Below are positions 17,641 through 26,624 of a stretch of 64,000 bases of DNA, one piece after another. A program made the translations under genes and the position numbers. The stretch is taken from positions 186,001-250,000 of the forward strand of contig JAWMQO010000004.1 in NCBI GenBank assembly GCA_033283325.1. Reading direction: 5' to 3'. The notes beneath the pieces are model-generated. The model made no database searches and had not been told where the DNA came from. It saw only the letters and a program-made list of their open reading frames with translations. The stretch's first letter is position 1, and each line of letters starts with the position of its first letter. The DNA is from Mangrovimicrobium sp033283325 (lineage in GTDB: Bacteria > Pseudomonadota > Gammaproteobacteria > Pseudomonadales > Halieaceae).

Positions 17641-19314
17641 ATGAGCTATCGCATCAGCCGGCGCCGGGCCCTGGCGGGACTTTCGGCCGGCCTGGCGCTA
17701 CCACTGGCGGGCTGCACCCTGGGCGGTGCCGGCAAAACTTCCAGCGACACGCGTTTCGCCCACGGCGTCGCCAGCGGTGATCCGGATCACGACAGCGTCG
17801 TTCTGTGGACGCGGGTCAGCACGGGGGCTAAAGCGGTATCCGGCGAGTGGCTGCTGGCGAGTGACGCGGACTGTCGCGAAGTCATCAAGCGCGGCAAATT
17901 CACGACCGGCGCCGATCGCGACTTCACCGTGAAGGTACTCGCCGATGGCCTGGCATCCGGCCAGCGCTATTACTACCGCTTCGACTGCGATGGCGAGAGC
18001 TCGCCAGTGGGGCGCACCATGTCCCTGCCGGAGGGCCACCTGGATAAGCTCGGCTTCGCCCTGGCATCCTGCTCCAACTATCCCTTCGGCTACTTCAACG
18101 CATACGAGATCATCGCCCTCGATCCTGACGTGGACGTGGTGCTGCACCTGGGCGATTACCTCTACGAATACGGCCCCGATGGTTACGGCGGCGAGACCGG
18201 TGAGCAACTCGGCCGTGCCCACCAGCCACCTCGGGAGATCGTTTCTCTTTCCGATTACCGCCAGCGGCACGCCCAGTACAAGGCAGACCTCCAGTCCCAG
18301 GCCATGCACGCGGCGCACCCGCTGATCGCCATCTGGGACGACCACGAGTCCGCCAACAACCCCTGGCAGGACGGCGCCGAGAATCACCAGCCGGATACGG
18401 AGGGCGACTGGCAGACCCGGCGGCGGGTTTCCCTGCAGGCCTACTACGAGTGGATGCCGGTGCGCGAACCCGGGGTCGGCATGGGTCGCGACCAGCGCTG
18501 GCAGCACTTCCGTTTTGGCGACCTGGCCAGTCTGGTCATTCTCGAGACACGGCACAGTGGTCGCGCCGAGCAAATTGAATACGCCGACTACCGCGAACAG
18601 TTGAAGACTTCCGAAGACGCCCAACGTTTCATGCGCGAAATTCTCGGCGCGCCCGGGCGTAACATGCTGTCCTCCGAGATGGAGAGCTTCCTCGGTGAAT
18701 CCCTGCGTGAGTCCGTCACAGCAGGCCGCCCCTGGCGCCTGATCGGCAACCAGATCCCCATGGCGCGCACGCACATGCCGCCCATTCCCCAGGACCTGGT
18801 CGAGCAACTCGACATCGAGCCCGGCCATCCCCTCTACGAGGAACTGACCTCGGTACAGGCGCGCGGCGCCCTCGACCTGCCGCTTTATACCGACCCCTGG
18901 GACGGCTACCCCTGGGCGCGGGAAAAGTTCTACGCCACCTGCAGCGAGGCGGGCGCGGAGGACCTGCTGGTACTGACCGGCGACAGCCACAGCTTCTGGC
19001 AGAACCAGTTGTTCACTGGCGAAGGCAAACCCATGGGACTGGAGTTGGGCACTACCGGTATCACCTCACCCGGCGACTTCATTAACTTCGGCGTGGAAGG
19101 CGCTCGCCGGATGGACCAACTGGTCGCCCAACACAACCGTGAGGTTATCTGGACCGAGGGCGTCACCCATGGTTACGTGCGCCTGGTACTGACCCGGGAT
19201 GAAGCCAGCGTGGACTTCGTCGGGGTGGACAATATCCTGGGGCGCGAGTACCGCCCCTTTGCCGTGCGTCACGCGGGCATCCAGCGACGGGATGGGCACC
19301 TGTCCTATAGCTGA
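17641..19314 (+). CDS. PhoD-type alkaline phosphatase (Tat-exported, possible lipoprotein)
   Basis: A 557-residue PhoD family enzyme, which hydrolyses phosphomono- and diesters outside the cytoplasm using iron and calcium. The N terminus has a twin-arginine-like SRRRALAGL motif and a lipobox-like LAGC near residue 25. Family blocks are in order: FAHGVASGDPDHDSVVLWTR, an ASCSNYPFGYFNAY segment, HLGDYLYEYG (metal-binding Asp), IWDDHES and LTGDSHSFW. All expected blocks are present. It follows a TonB receptor gene after 69 bases. Confidence 0.85.
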   Translation: MSYRISRRRALAGLSAGLALPLAGCTLGGAGKTSSDTRFAHGVASGDPDHDSVVLWTRVSTGAKAVSGEWLLASDADCREVIKRGKFTTGADRDFTVKVLADGLASGQRYYYRFDCDGESSPVGRTMSLPEGHLDKLGFALASCSNYPFGYFNAYEIIALDPDVDVVLHLGDYLYEYGPDGYGGETGEQLGRAHQPPREIVSLSDYRQRHAQYKADLQSQAMHAAHPLIAIWDDHESANNPWQDGAENHQPDTEGDWQTRRRVSLQAYYEWMPVREPGVGMGRDQRWQHFRFGDLASLVILETRHSGRAEQIEYADYREQLKTSEDAQRFMREILGAPGRNMLSSEMESFLGESLRESVTAGRPWRLIGNQIPMARTHMPPIPQDLVEQLDIEPGHPLYEELTSVQARGALDLPLYTDPWDGYPWAREKFYATCSEAGAEDLLVLTGDSHSFWQNQLFTGEGKPMGLELGTTGITSPGDFINFGVEGARRMDQLVAQHNREVIWTEGVTHGYVRLVLTRDEASVDFVGVDNILGREYRPFAVRHAGIQRRDGHLSYS

Positions 19315-19445
19315 GACCAATCCCGCGCCCGCAGGCTTCCCACAGCATCGGGCCCGGGCGAATGTGCCTTAGTCCAAACGGCCGATGACGCTGCAGCACG
19401 GCGCCATGCAGCATGGCGGACTTATAAGAAGAAAAGGATTTCGCC

Positions 19446-21584
19446 ATGCGCTCCCAACGCCTGTTGGCCTGTAGCCTGTCCACCCTGCTCTGCCTCGCCG
19501 GCTGCGGGGGGGGAAATAGCTCGGGGGGCCGCCTGCCCGCCCAGTCCACCCCTGTCTCCGCCACCGAAGCCTACTGCGGCAGCGATTACCTGGAAATCGA
19601 GGAGCGCATCGACAGCCTGCTCGGCGAATTGAGCCTCGAGGAGGCGACCTCGCTGATGCACGGCTCGACTTTCCTGCCCACGGAAAGCGGCTATCTGGCA
19701 AGCAGCCTGCCCGAGCGCGGCATCCCCGGTTTCCTCATGGTCGACGGCCCGCGGGGCCTCAGCCAACTGACGGACCTGCCAGCGACCGCCTTCCCTGTGG
19801 GGATGGCCCGGGCCGCCACCTGGGACCCGGAGCTTGAGCGCCGGGTGGGCCGTGCCATGGGCCTGGAAACCCGCGCCGCTGGCGCCAGCGTGATCCTCGC
19901 GCCGACCATCAACATCCTCACCCATCCGCGCTGGGGCCGGGCGCAGGAAACCTACGGCGAAGATCCTTACCTCATGGGCTCCATGGGAGTAGCTTTCGTC
20001 GAGGGCGTGCAGGAAAACGCACTGGCCAGCGCCAAGCACTTCGCCGCCAACAATATCGAGAACACCCGCTTCGAGGTTGACGTAACTATCGACGAGCGCA
20101 CCCTGCGGGAGATCTACCTGCCCCATTTCCGCCGCGTGGTACAGGAGGCCCGGGTGGCCTCGGTGATGACTGCGTACAATTCTGTCAACGGAGCCTTCGC
20201 CAGCGAAAATGACCACTTGCTAGGTGACATTCTCAAGGGCGAATGGGAGTTCCAGGGTTTCGTCGAGTCCGACTGGGTCTTCGGTATGCACAGTAGCGTC
20301 GCCGCCGCCGAGGCGGGCCTGGACATCGAGATGCCCGCGCCAAGATTCTACGGCGAGCCGCTGGTCGAGGCCGTGGAGGGAGGTGAGCTTTCCCGCGATG
20401 TCGTGGACAGGGCTGTGCGGCGTATTCTGCGCGCGCAGTTCTGCTTCGGACTCGACACCAACCCACCGCAGCGGGAACCGGCGAAGATCGCCACGTCGGA
20501 ACACACCGGGCTGGCGCGGGAAGTCGCCAGGCGCTCCATCGTACTGCTGAAAAACGACGGCGCGTTGCCCATAGACCGCAGCACTACTACCGGGATCGTC
20601 GTTCTCGGCGAGCTCGCCGATGCGGAAAACATCGGCGACAACGGCAGCAGCAACGTACTCCCGGCGTACGTGGTGACGGCTCTCGAGGGCATCGTCGCGG
20701 CTGCCGATGGCAGGGTGCTCATTACCCACATCCCGGCCACCGAGCTCTCCATGGCCGAAGCGAGCCAGGTGGCCGCGGCGGACTACGCGCTGGTCGTCAC
20801 CGGGCTTACCGCCGAAGACGAGGGCGAGAGCCTGATAAGTGCGGGAGACCGCGAGGGCCTCGGCCTGGCGCCGAAGCAGGATGCCCTGATCGCCCAGGTC
20901 GCCGCCACCGGCACGCCGACTGTCGTCGTGCTGCAGGGTGGCTCCGCTATCACCATGGGCCCCTGGCTGGATGCTGTCGACGCTGTGCTCATGGCCTGGT
21001 ATCCGGGCATAGAGGGCGGCAACGCCATCGCCGATATCCTGTTTGGCGAGGAATCTCCCAGCGGCCGGCTTCCGATCTCCTTCCCCGTCGCGGAAGCCGA
21101 CCTGCCACCTTTCGATAACGTTTCCGAGTCGGTCACCTACAGTTATTTCCATGGCTATCGGCATCTGCAAAACCAGGGTAGCGAGCCACTCTTTCCATTC
21201 GGTTTCGGGCTGAGCTACACCAGTTTCGAGTACTCGAATCTCGAACTCTCGTCCACTGAAGTTGCCGCAGGCGACACGATTACGATTACGCTCGATGTCG
21301 AGAACACCGGTAACAGAGAGGCCATAGAAACCGTACAACTGTACGCGGGAGCCCTGTCCTCCGCCGTGCCGAGAGCGCCACGGGAGCTAGAGGCGTTTAC
21401 CCAGGTCAAGCTCGCGGCGGGCGTGAAAGAGAGTATCTCATTCGACCTCCCCATCTCCGATCTCGCCTTTTACGACGTCGAATCCATGGCCTGGGTGGTC
21501 GAACCCACCGCCTACCGGGTAGAGCTTGGCTCTTCCTCAGGCGACCTCCCCTTATCGGCGATAATCACGGTCGAGGGGCCGTGA
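19446..21584 (+). CDS. Glycoside hydrolase family 3 beta-glucosidase-like lipoprotein
   Basis: A 712-residue lipoprotein (CLAGCGGG lipobox). The GH3 N-terminal barrel carries the nucleophile in VESDWVFG (D276), together with the substrate-binding DGPRG and KHFAANN motifs. The C-terminal GH3 domain and a fibronectin type III-like domain (from about residue 600) complete the family architecture. Such enzymes cleave beta-linked glucosides or xylosides; the exact substrate is unknown. The acid/base residue cannot be placed by eye. It is downstream of PhoD with a 131-base gap, possibly separately transcribed. Confidence 0.85.
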   Translation: MRSQRLLACSLSTLLCLAGCGGGNSSGGRLPAQSTPVSATEAYCGSDYLEIEERIDSLLGELSLEEATSLMHGSTFLPTESGYLASSLPERGIPGFLMVDGPRGLSQLTDLPATAFPVGMARAATWDPELERRVGRAMGLETRAAGASVILAPTINILTHPRWGRAQETYGEDPYLMGSMGVAFVEGVQENALASAKHFAANNIENTRFEVDVTIDERTLREIYLPHFRRVVQEARVASVMTAYNSVNGAFASENDHLLGDILKGEWEFQGFVESDWVFGMHSSVAAAEAGLDIEMPAPRFYGEPLVEAVEGGELSRDVVDRAVRRILRAQFCFGLDTNPPQREPAKIATSEHTGLAREVARRSIVLLKNDGALPIDRSTTTGIVVLGELADAENIGDNGSSNVLPAYVVTALEGIVAAADGRVLITHIPATELSMAEASQVAAADYALVVTGLTAEDEGESLISAGDREGLGLAPKQDALIAQVAATGTPTVVVLQGGSAITMGPWLDAVDAVLMAWYPGIEGGNAIADILFGEESPSGRLPISFPVAEADLPPFDNVSESVTYSYFHGYRHLQNQGSEPLFPFGFGLSYTSFEYSNLELSSTEVAAGDTITITLDVENTGNREAIETVQLYAGALSSAVPRAPRELEAFTQVKLAAGVKESISFDLPISDLAFYDVESMAWVVEPTAYRVELGSSSGDLPLSAIITVEGP

Positions 21585-21725
21585 TGGCTTCCACCCGATT
21601 ATCGCCGGTGGCTTGTAACCCTGGTCCCGGGGGCCGCGGACTGAAGAACCTGCCGATGCGACTCAAAATGGAAGTGAGTTGATCTATACTTTAAAAGAGT
21701 CAGTGCTGCACAGTGGAGGTACCGA

Positions 21726-22829
21726 GTGGCAGATGGTCCTCCCGTGGCCCGAACCTGGCAGATGAGATCTTTCGGGATAGTTTTATCGCTGGGCGTACTA
21801 CTTAGCGCACCGGGCCCCACCATGGCTGAAGAGGCTGCGGGCCGCCCGTCTCAACCCGTACTCGGGGAAGCAGTAGAAGAATTGGCCGAGGACGTGACCG
21901 AGGGCTGGGAAGCCGCGGAGCCGGACACACCCGAAGGCGACAACTCATCCTGGGTCGACTCCAGCCACGCCTATGCCACGGGGCGGGCCCAAGCCCTGAC
22001 CCTGTGGATGGACGAATATTTCGGCGACGAAGAATTGATCCTCGAGGAAGCGGAGTCCCAGCTACGCCTGGAATTCATCGACACATGGGACAGTGAGGAC
22101 AACAACGAATTCAAGGCTCGCCTGCGAGGCAAAGTTCAGCTCCCACGAATTTCCCGGCGACTCAACCTTCTCTTCAGCGGCGAGGAATCCGAACTGGACA
22201 CCGCCTCGGATCGCGAAGAGACTGACGAGGTCGCACTTCAGTACGAGGTTCGTGAAGGCTCGCGCTCCCGCTTTGACCTCACCATGGGTTTTTCCTCAGG
22301 GCATTTTCGACCGGGGCTGAAGTATCGAAACCAGGGATCGTTTTCCGATCTACTGAGTTACCGCCTGATCGAACGTATCCAGTACGAGGATGGGGAGAAT
22401 TTCTTCTCCCGCACGCAGTTTGATCTCAACAGGTCCATTGGAGAGAACAGCGCTGTGCGCTGGGGCTCTCGCGTCCTTTACGGTGAAAAAACCGAGGGGG
22501 TAGAGTGGACCAGCGGGCTCAGCCTGCGCCAGCGCTACCGGGTCGATCATCCGCGGCCGATCGCGACAAGTTTCTTTGTCAGCGCCAGTGGCGTCACCCG
22601 ACCCGAGAGTTTCAGCAAGAACTACCGCGCGGGCGTGGTGTGGCGGCGGCAGGTTTTTCGGGATTTCCTCTTCCTTGAACTGGAGCCCTCCTACAATTAC
22701 CGCAGACGCAACTACGAGGATGAACGGGACGGAGCCTGGCGCATGATATTCCGCCTTGAAATTGCGCTGCGGAGAGACCTGGCCAGCGTCAATATCAGTG
22801 AATCAGGCGAGTTTGGAGACGCGCCCTAG
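21726..22829 (+). CDS. Hypothetical outer-membrane-associated protein, 367 aa
   Basis: A signal peptide (to about PTMA) is followed by an acidic segment of 60 residues, then alternating hydrophobic/polar stretches of a beta-rich protein with many charged turns (for example FDLTMGFSSGHF and FLELEPSYNYRRR). I do not recognise a family; an outer-membrane barrel is possible. GTG at 21726 is preferred because GGAGG lies six bases upstream. Confidence 0.55.
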   Translation: MADGPPVARTWQMRSFGIVLSLGVLLSAPGPTMAEEAAGRPSQPVLGEAVEELAEDVTEGWEAAEPDTPEGDNSSWVDSSHAYATGRAQALTLWMDEYFGDEELILEEAESQLRLEFIDTWDSEDNNEFKARLRGKVQLPRISRRLNLLFSGEESELDTASDREETDEVALQYEVREGSRSRFDLTMGFSSGHFRPGLKYRNQGSFSDLLSYRLIERIQYEDGENFFSRTQFDLNRSIGENSAVRWGSRVLYGEKTEGVEWTSGLSLRQRYRVDHPRPIATSFFVSASGVTRPESFSKNYRAGVVWRRQVFRDFLFLELEPSYNYRRRNYEDERDGAWRMIFRLEIALRRDLASVNISESGEFGDAP

Positions 22830-22977
22830 CCCCCCGTACAGGGCGTCATATCTCTGCGATCGGGTGCCCCGCATAGCAAACCAGGTTGTTCAGGACATTG
22901 AGATACCCTGCTGATACACTTACTGGATATGTGGGAATAGCACCTGCAATTAGCATAAATGTGTGATGGGGGATGTC

Positions 22978-23826
22978 ATGAACCGGGGTATTGAAATCAA
23001 TTCAAAGGCCGGGATCGCCTACCTTTTCAGCCTGCTGCCGTTTTGCTGCGCCAGCGCCATAGCGCAGGCGGAACCGGGAAACCCGGCGCTTACCGACCGC
23101 CACGAACTGGTTCTGGGCATCTACGAGCAATCCGCTGACATCGCGGTGGCGGCGGCGCTCAAAGGCAGACCACTGCGGGATATTTCCCTCGACGACCTGG
23201 GCGTGGACGACAGCTACCTGAGCGGCCTGTTCGGCTACCGATGGCGCTTCTCTCCGCGCTGGACGCTGGTGGCCAATGCCTACATCAATCGTGTCAATGG
23301 TGACAAGAGCATCAGCGAGACATTCGAATACGATGGCCAGGTATTCGAGGCCGGTGCGTCCCTCGACTCCAAATTCTCGGCCGACACCTACATGCTCGAC
23401 ATCATGTACAGCGTGATAAAGTCCGACCGTTTCGAATTACAACTCGGTGGAGGCATCCATGCATTCGACATCGAGGTCAGCTTCGACGCCTCCGTGTCGG
23501 TGAACGATGAAAAACGGACCGTCAGCGAGTCTACCAACGACCTGCTGGCGCCACTACCCAACCTGGGCTTGCGCATGATCTACGCGCTCTCGGATCGCTG
23601 GACGCTACGCCTGAATACCGGCTGGCTGAGTGCCAATATCGACAGCTATGACGGTGAATACCTATTCGCCAACGCAAGCGGCGAATACCGATTCAGCGAC
23701 CGTTTCAGCCTCGGTCTCGGCTTCCAGTCGACGAGCATGGAAGTCACGCACAGCAGTGACAATTCACGGGAAGCCTTCGATATCAGCTACATCGGTCCCA
23801 CTGCGTTTCTGAACTATCGTTTCTGA
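22978..23826 (+). CDS. Outer-membrane beta-barrel protein, about 282 aa
   Basis: A signal peptide ending at IAQA precedes a protein of repeating beta strands (FGYRWRFSPRWTLVANAY, LNTGWLSAN, LGLGFQSTS). It ends in the C-terminal phenylalanine (LNYRF) typical of barrels inserted by the Bam complex. No family name is certain. ATG at 22978 is chosen because GGGGGA lies five bases upstream; GTG at 22963 or ATG at 22966 are possible. It converges with the next barrel gene. Confidence 0.6.
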   Translation: MNRGIEINSKAGIAYLFSLLPFCCASAIAQAEPGNPALTDRHELVLGIYEQSADIAVAAALKGRPLRDISLDDLGVDDSYLSGLFGYRWRFSPRWTLVANAYINRVNGDKSISETFEYDGQVFEAGASLDSKFSADTYMLDIMYSVIKSDRFELQLGGGIHAFDIEVSFDASVSVNDEKRTVSESTNDLLAPLPNLGLRMIYALSDRWTLRLNTGWLSANIDSYDGEYLFANASGEYRFSDRFSLGLGFQSTSMEVTHSSDNSREAFDISYIGPTAFLNYRF

Positions 23827-23846
23827 TGCCTCAGCCGCCGATGATC

Positions 23847-25343
23847 TCAACTACCGAATTCCCATTCGAGATAAAGCGCATTGACGTTGGAACCGCCGTA
23901 GACGTTGCCATAGAGGTTGGCGCTGGCAAAAATACCTGAGCGATGATGCACGTAAAATCCAAGGAAAAGATTACGTAAATCATCGTCACGGAACAGGTCC
24001 CCTACAGAGAAATCGACACTGAACTCCAGGTAGTTGATCAGGTGGCTCGTGCGACGGTCCTTTTCCTCGGCCTTGTCCTTTTCTATCCAGGGAACGCTGT
24101 CTGCGTAGGACAGCCCCTCGGCAAAGCCCACGCGTGTTTCGACACTGTCCGACCAGGGAAATCGCCTGTAAATCGCCTTGAACGACAGCACACCCTCGAA
24201 GAAGTCATCCTGCAGATCGTTCTCGAAACGCCTGGCGACACCGCCCAGCAACCAGGCTTCCACTGGCAGGGTAAAGATATCCTCGGATAGCTGACGACTC
24301 ACAAACAGGCTCGCCAGGTGGGTGCCGCCACCGCCATCGCAGTTGATATTCGCCCGCAGGATCTCATTGAACTTGGTGTTCGTCGTACATCCATAAGCCA
24401 GGCGTACAGCGGTCGGCGCGCTGTTGTTGCGGAAGAAGTTGTAGTCGCCTGCACCCGCGGGAATACGAAGCCTGTTCAACTCGTAGCGATAACTGAGGTT
24501 GGCGCTCGCCGCCCCGTGTTCGGTGACAACCGGACTGTCGGTGACCTCGTGATCGAGCCAGCGGTAGGCCAGGTTCAGGGTCAGGTGATGCTGCTCCCAC
24601 AGGGTATAGCGCCCGGCAATGCCAAGCGCCCAGCTGTCACTGCTGCCGAGGGCGTATGCCGGCCTCAGGTCGGTCGATTCATGCGCTTCCACGCCGTAGT
24701 AATAATCGGACTTTTCCGCTGACCACCAGCGGTACTCGGCCCAGGGTTCCAGTTGCCACGGACCTCCCCGTACAACCTTCGCCCAGCGGGCGCGCAGATC
24801 GGCGCCATTGTGCACCCCGTCGATATCATGGCGGAGCTGCGTCGAAAACCTGCCAAGCTCCGTCTTGCGGACGATTTCAACGCCGCCCTCCAGGGCATTT
24901 TTGCGCTCCATTCCCTTGAGTGGATCATCCTCGGGCCTCACCTCCCCGGTATCACTGAAGAAACTGTGATCGTTGTAGCCCTCGATGAAATAGCTCCCGA
25001 ACAGGTCTACCTGCCACTGATCACTGTCAACGACATGCCAACCAAAGTCAGTCGTATCGAGGAAAAACTTCTCACCGGAATAGGTAAAGGTCGGCATGAA
25101 ATCGCTACGGTAGTTCTCGCCGGCATAGACCGAGTCCTGCCAGGTATAGGCGAAGCCGATTGACCAGTTACCGCTGCGGTCCTCAGGGTCCAGTTGCCGC
25201 GAGTCGTTTAACGCCATCGCCGCTGTGCTGAAACCCCAGCAGAACGCGGCGGCCAGCAAGCCCAGGCCAAAGCCCCCTGACAGGCTTTGCACAGGCTCAC
25301 GAAGAAAGTTGACCTTTCTACTGGAGTCAGTCAAGGCGGACAC
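23847..25343 (-). CDS. Outer-membrane beta-barrel protein, possibly MipA/OmpV-like
   Basis: A 498-residue secreted protein with a long leader (hydrophobic core at residues 24-43), then a strand pattern starting GNWSIGFAYTWQDSVYAGENYRSD. Short, acidic turns and many aromatic residues follow, and it ends in YLEWEFGS. The opening motif resembles MipA/OmpV proteins, but this one is about twice their usual length, so the family call is tentative. Four cysteines occur mid-protein. Confidence 0.5.
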   Translation of the reverse strand: MSALTDSSRKVNFLREPVQSLSGGFGLGLLAAAFCWGFSTAAMALNDSRQLDPEDRSGNWSIGFAYTWQDSVYAGENYRSDFMPTFTYSGEKFFLDTTDFGWHVVDSDQWQVDLFGSYFIEGYNDHSFFSDTGEVRPEDDPLKGMERKNALEGGVEIVRKTELGRFSTQLRHDIDGVHNGADLRARWAKVVRGGPWQLEPWAEYRWWSAEKSDYYYGVEAHESTDLRPAYALGSSDSWALGIAGRYTLWEQHHLTLNLAYRWLDHEVTDSPVVTEHGAASANLSYRYELNRLRIPAGAGDYNFFRNNSAPTAVRLAYGCTTNTKFNEILRANINCDGGGGTHLASLFVSRQLSEDIFTLPVEAWLLGGVARRFENDLQDDFFEGVLSFKAIYRRFPWSDSVETRVGFAEGLSYADSVPWIEKDKAEEKDRRTSHLINYLEFSVDFSVGDLFRDDDLRNLFLGFYVHHRSGIFASANLYGNVYGGSNVNALYLEWEFGS

Positions 25344-25477
25344 TCCTCAGTCTTCGCAACGAAGCCGCATCTTCACCGCCGCCAGCTCGGCCGCCAAGGC
25401 TTTATTCATGATGTCTTACTCCCTGTATCGAAATTATCACTGGCTGAGGCTTGCAGTGGCCACCCCCGCGGGCGATT

Positions 25478-26113
25478 TCAGCGGCTCCTCAATTCCAGCG
25501 TCTGCTGGCCTACTGCGGTGGGGGTACCCTGTTGCTGGATTCCGCCAGAGCCGGAATCCAGCTGTTGTTGCCGATTGAGCGCAATCGGCAGATCAGGCTC
25601 CAGCAAAGCGAAGCCCCACTCGTGTACCTTCGGCGACTGACTGAGGTCGCCATCGTCGACGACGCCAGCAACGGCAAAAATAATCTGCAGGGCCGCACCC
25701 CAGGCAGCGGCACCGGTTTCCTCATCGTATTTCAGCGCCTGGTTTTGACCCTGCCGATCAAAAGAGACGAGCAGCAGGCGCCGCTCCGCGATACCCCGCG
25801 CCGCAACCGCCTTGAACAGGGCAAAGCCATTGTGCGACAGGTTGATGCCGACCTGGTCCTCGATGAGGTCGATTTCCTCGTAGAGAAAGACCATGCCTGC
25901 ATCGCCGACGCTAAGGCGATGCGGCGGACCGAGCAGATCCAGCACCTGGTGATAATTGTTCGCCGCAGCGAGACGGGAGGCCTCGACTGCGAAAGGCTGG
26001 CCGACGTCCTCACGTATCTGTGAACAGGCGGGCAACAGGGCGCACAGGCATATCAAGGCCAGGCTGATTCCAGCCCGCTGGTACGGGAGTACTCCGGGCC
26101 GGATAGTGAACAT
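25478..26113 (-). CDS. Lipoprotein with BamE/SmpA-like N-terminal half
   Basis: A 211-residue protein with a lipobox (LLPACS, lipidated Cys near residue 30). The N-terminal mature part (NYHQVLDLLGPPHRLS, GMVFLYEEIDL) has the shape of the SmpA/OmlA (BamE-like) fold shared with its upstream neighbour; the C-terminal 60 residues are Gln-rich. Its ATG overlaps the stop of that neighbour by one base, so the two are co-translated. Function is unknown; outer-membrane location is inferred. Confidence 0.55.
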   Translation of the reverse strand: MFTIRPGVLPYQRAGISLALICLCALLPACSQIREDVGQPFAVEASRLAAANNYHQVLDLLGPPHRLSVGDAGMVFLYEEIDLIEDQVGINLSHNGFALFKAVAARGIAERRLLLVSFDRQGQNQALKYDEETGAAAWGAALQIIFAVAGVVDDGDLSQSPKVHEWGFALLEPDLPIALNRQQQLDSGSGGIQQQGTPTAVGQQTLELRSR

Positions 26114-26481
26114 TACTGAGCGGCCTCTTCGCTACTGGTCGCGTAATCCTGCAGAACCCCGTTCTCATCAAAGAAGAAAATTGCGCGGTCGTATCGGGTA
26201 TTGATGTGATTTGAATTGTAGACAAGCAGGATGAGGCCGCGACTGCTGGCCTCCTCGTAGAGATAGTAGAAGATTTCCCCACTCTGGTGGGTAATCACCT
26301 GGGACGGCGGGCCGAGGACAGCCAGCACTTCCGACTTGGTGGTAGCACCGATTTCCAATGCGTCATCCGGCAGTGCGCGCCAGAGGGGATACACCCCCCG
26401 CTCACTTTGCGTGCGTGTACAGCCCGTGGCAATGACCATCAACAGCGCAAGCGATAGCGCCAGGCGCAGCTTTCTTCTCAT
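26113..26481 (-). CDS. Small BamE/SmpA-like lipoprotein, 122 aa
   Basis: Signal peptide with lipobox ATGC (Cys near 21), then about 100 residues with the SmpA-type pattern: ALEIGATTKSEVLAVLGPPSQVI and GEIFYYLYEE, followed by a strand-rich tail. Such domains bind outer-membrane or peptidoglycan partners. This is not BamE itself, because the sequence context and the partner gene differ. First gene of the two-gene lipoprotein operon. Confidence 0.6.
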   Translation of the reverse strand: MRRKLRLALSLALLMVIATGCTRTQSERGVYPLWRALPDDALEIGATTKSEVLAVLGPPSQVITHQSGEIFYYLYEEASSRGLILLVYNSNHINTRYDRAIFFFDENGVLQDYATSSEEAAQ

Positions 26482-26624
26482 ACAGTTTTACCGCTAGACC
26501 CCGAGCTGGAAATCCTGACCCAACGGGCACAGGCGTGGACGCCTTTGCCTCCCAGGGCTTTGGCACGATGCCGTGCCACGCAACACGTCCAGCGTTGAGC
26601 TACATCCGAGGGGGAAACAATCGC

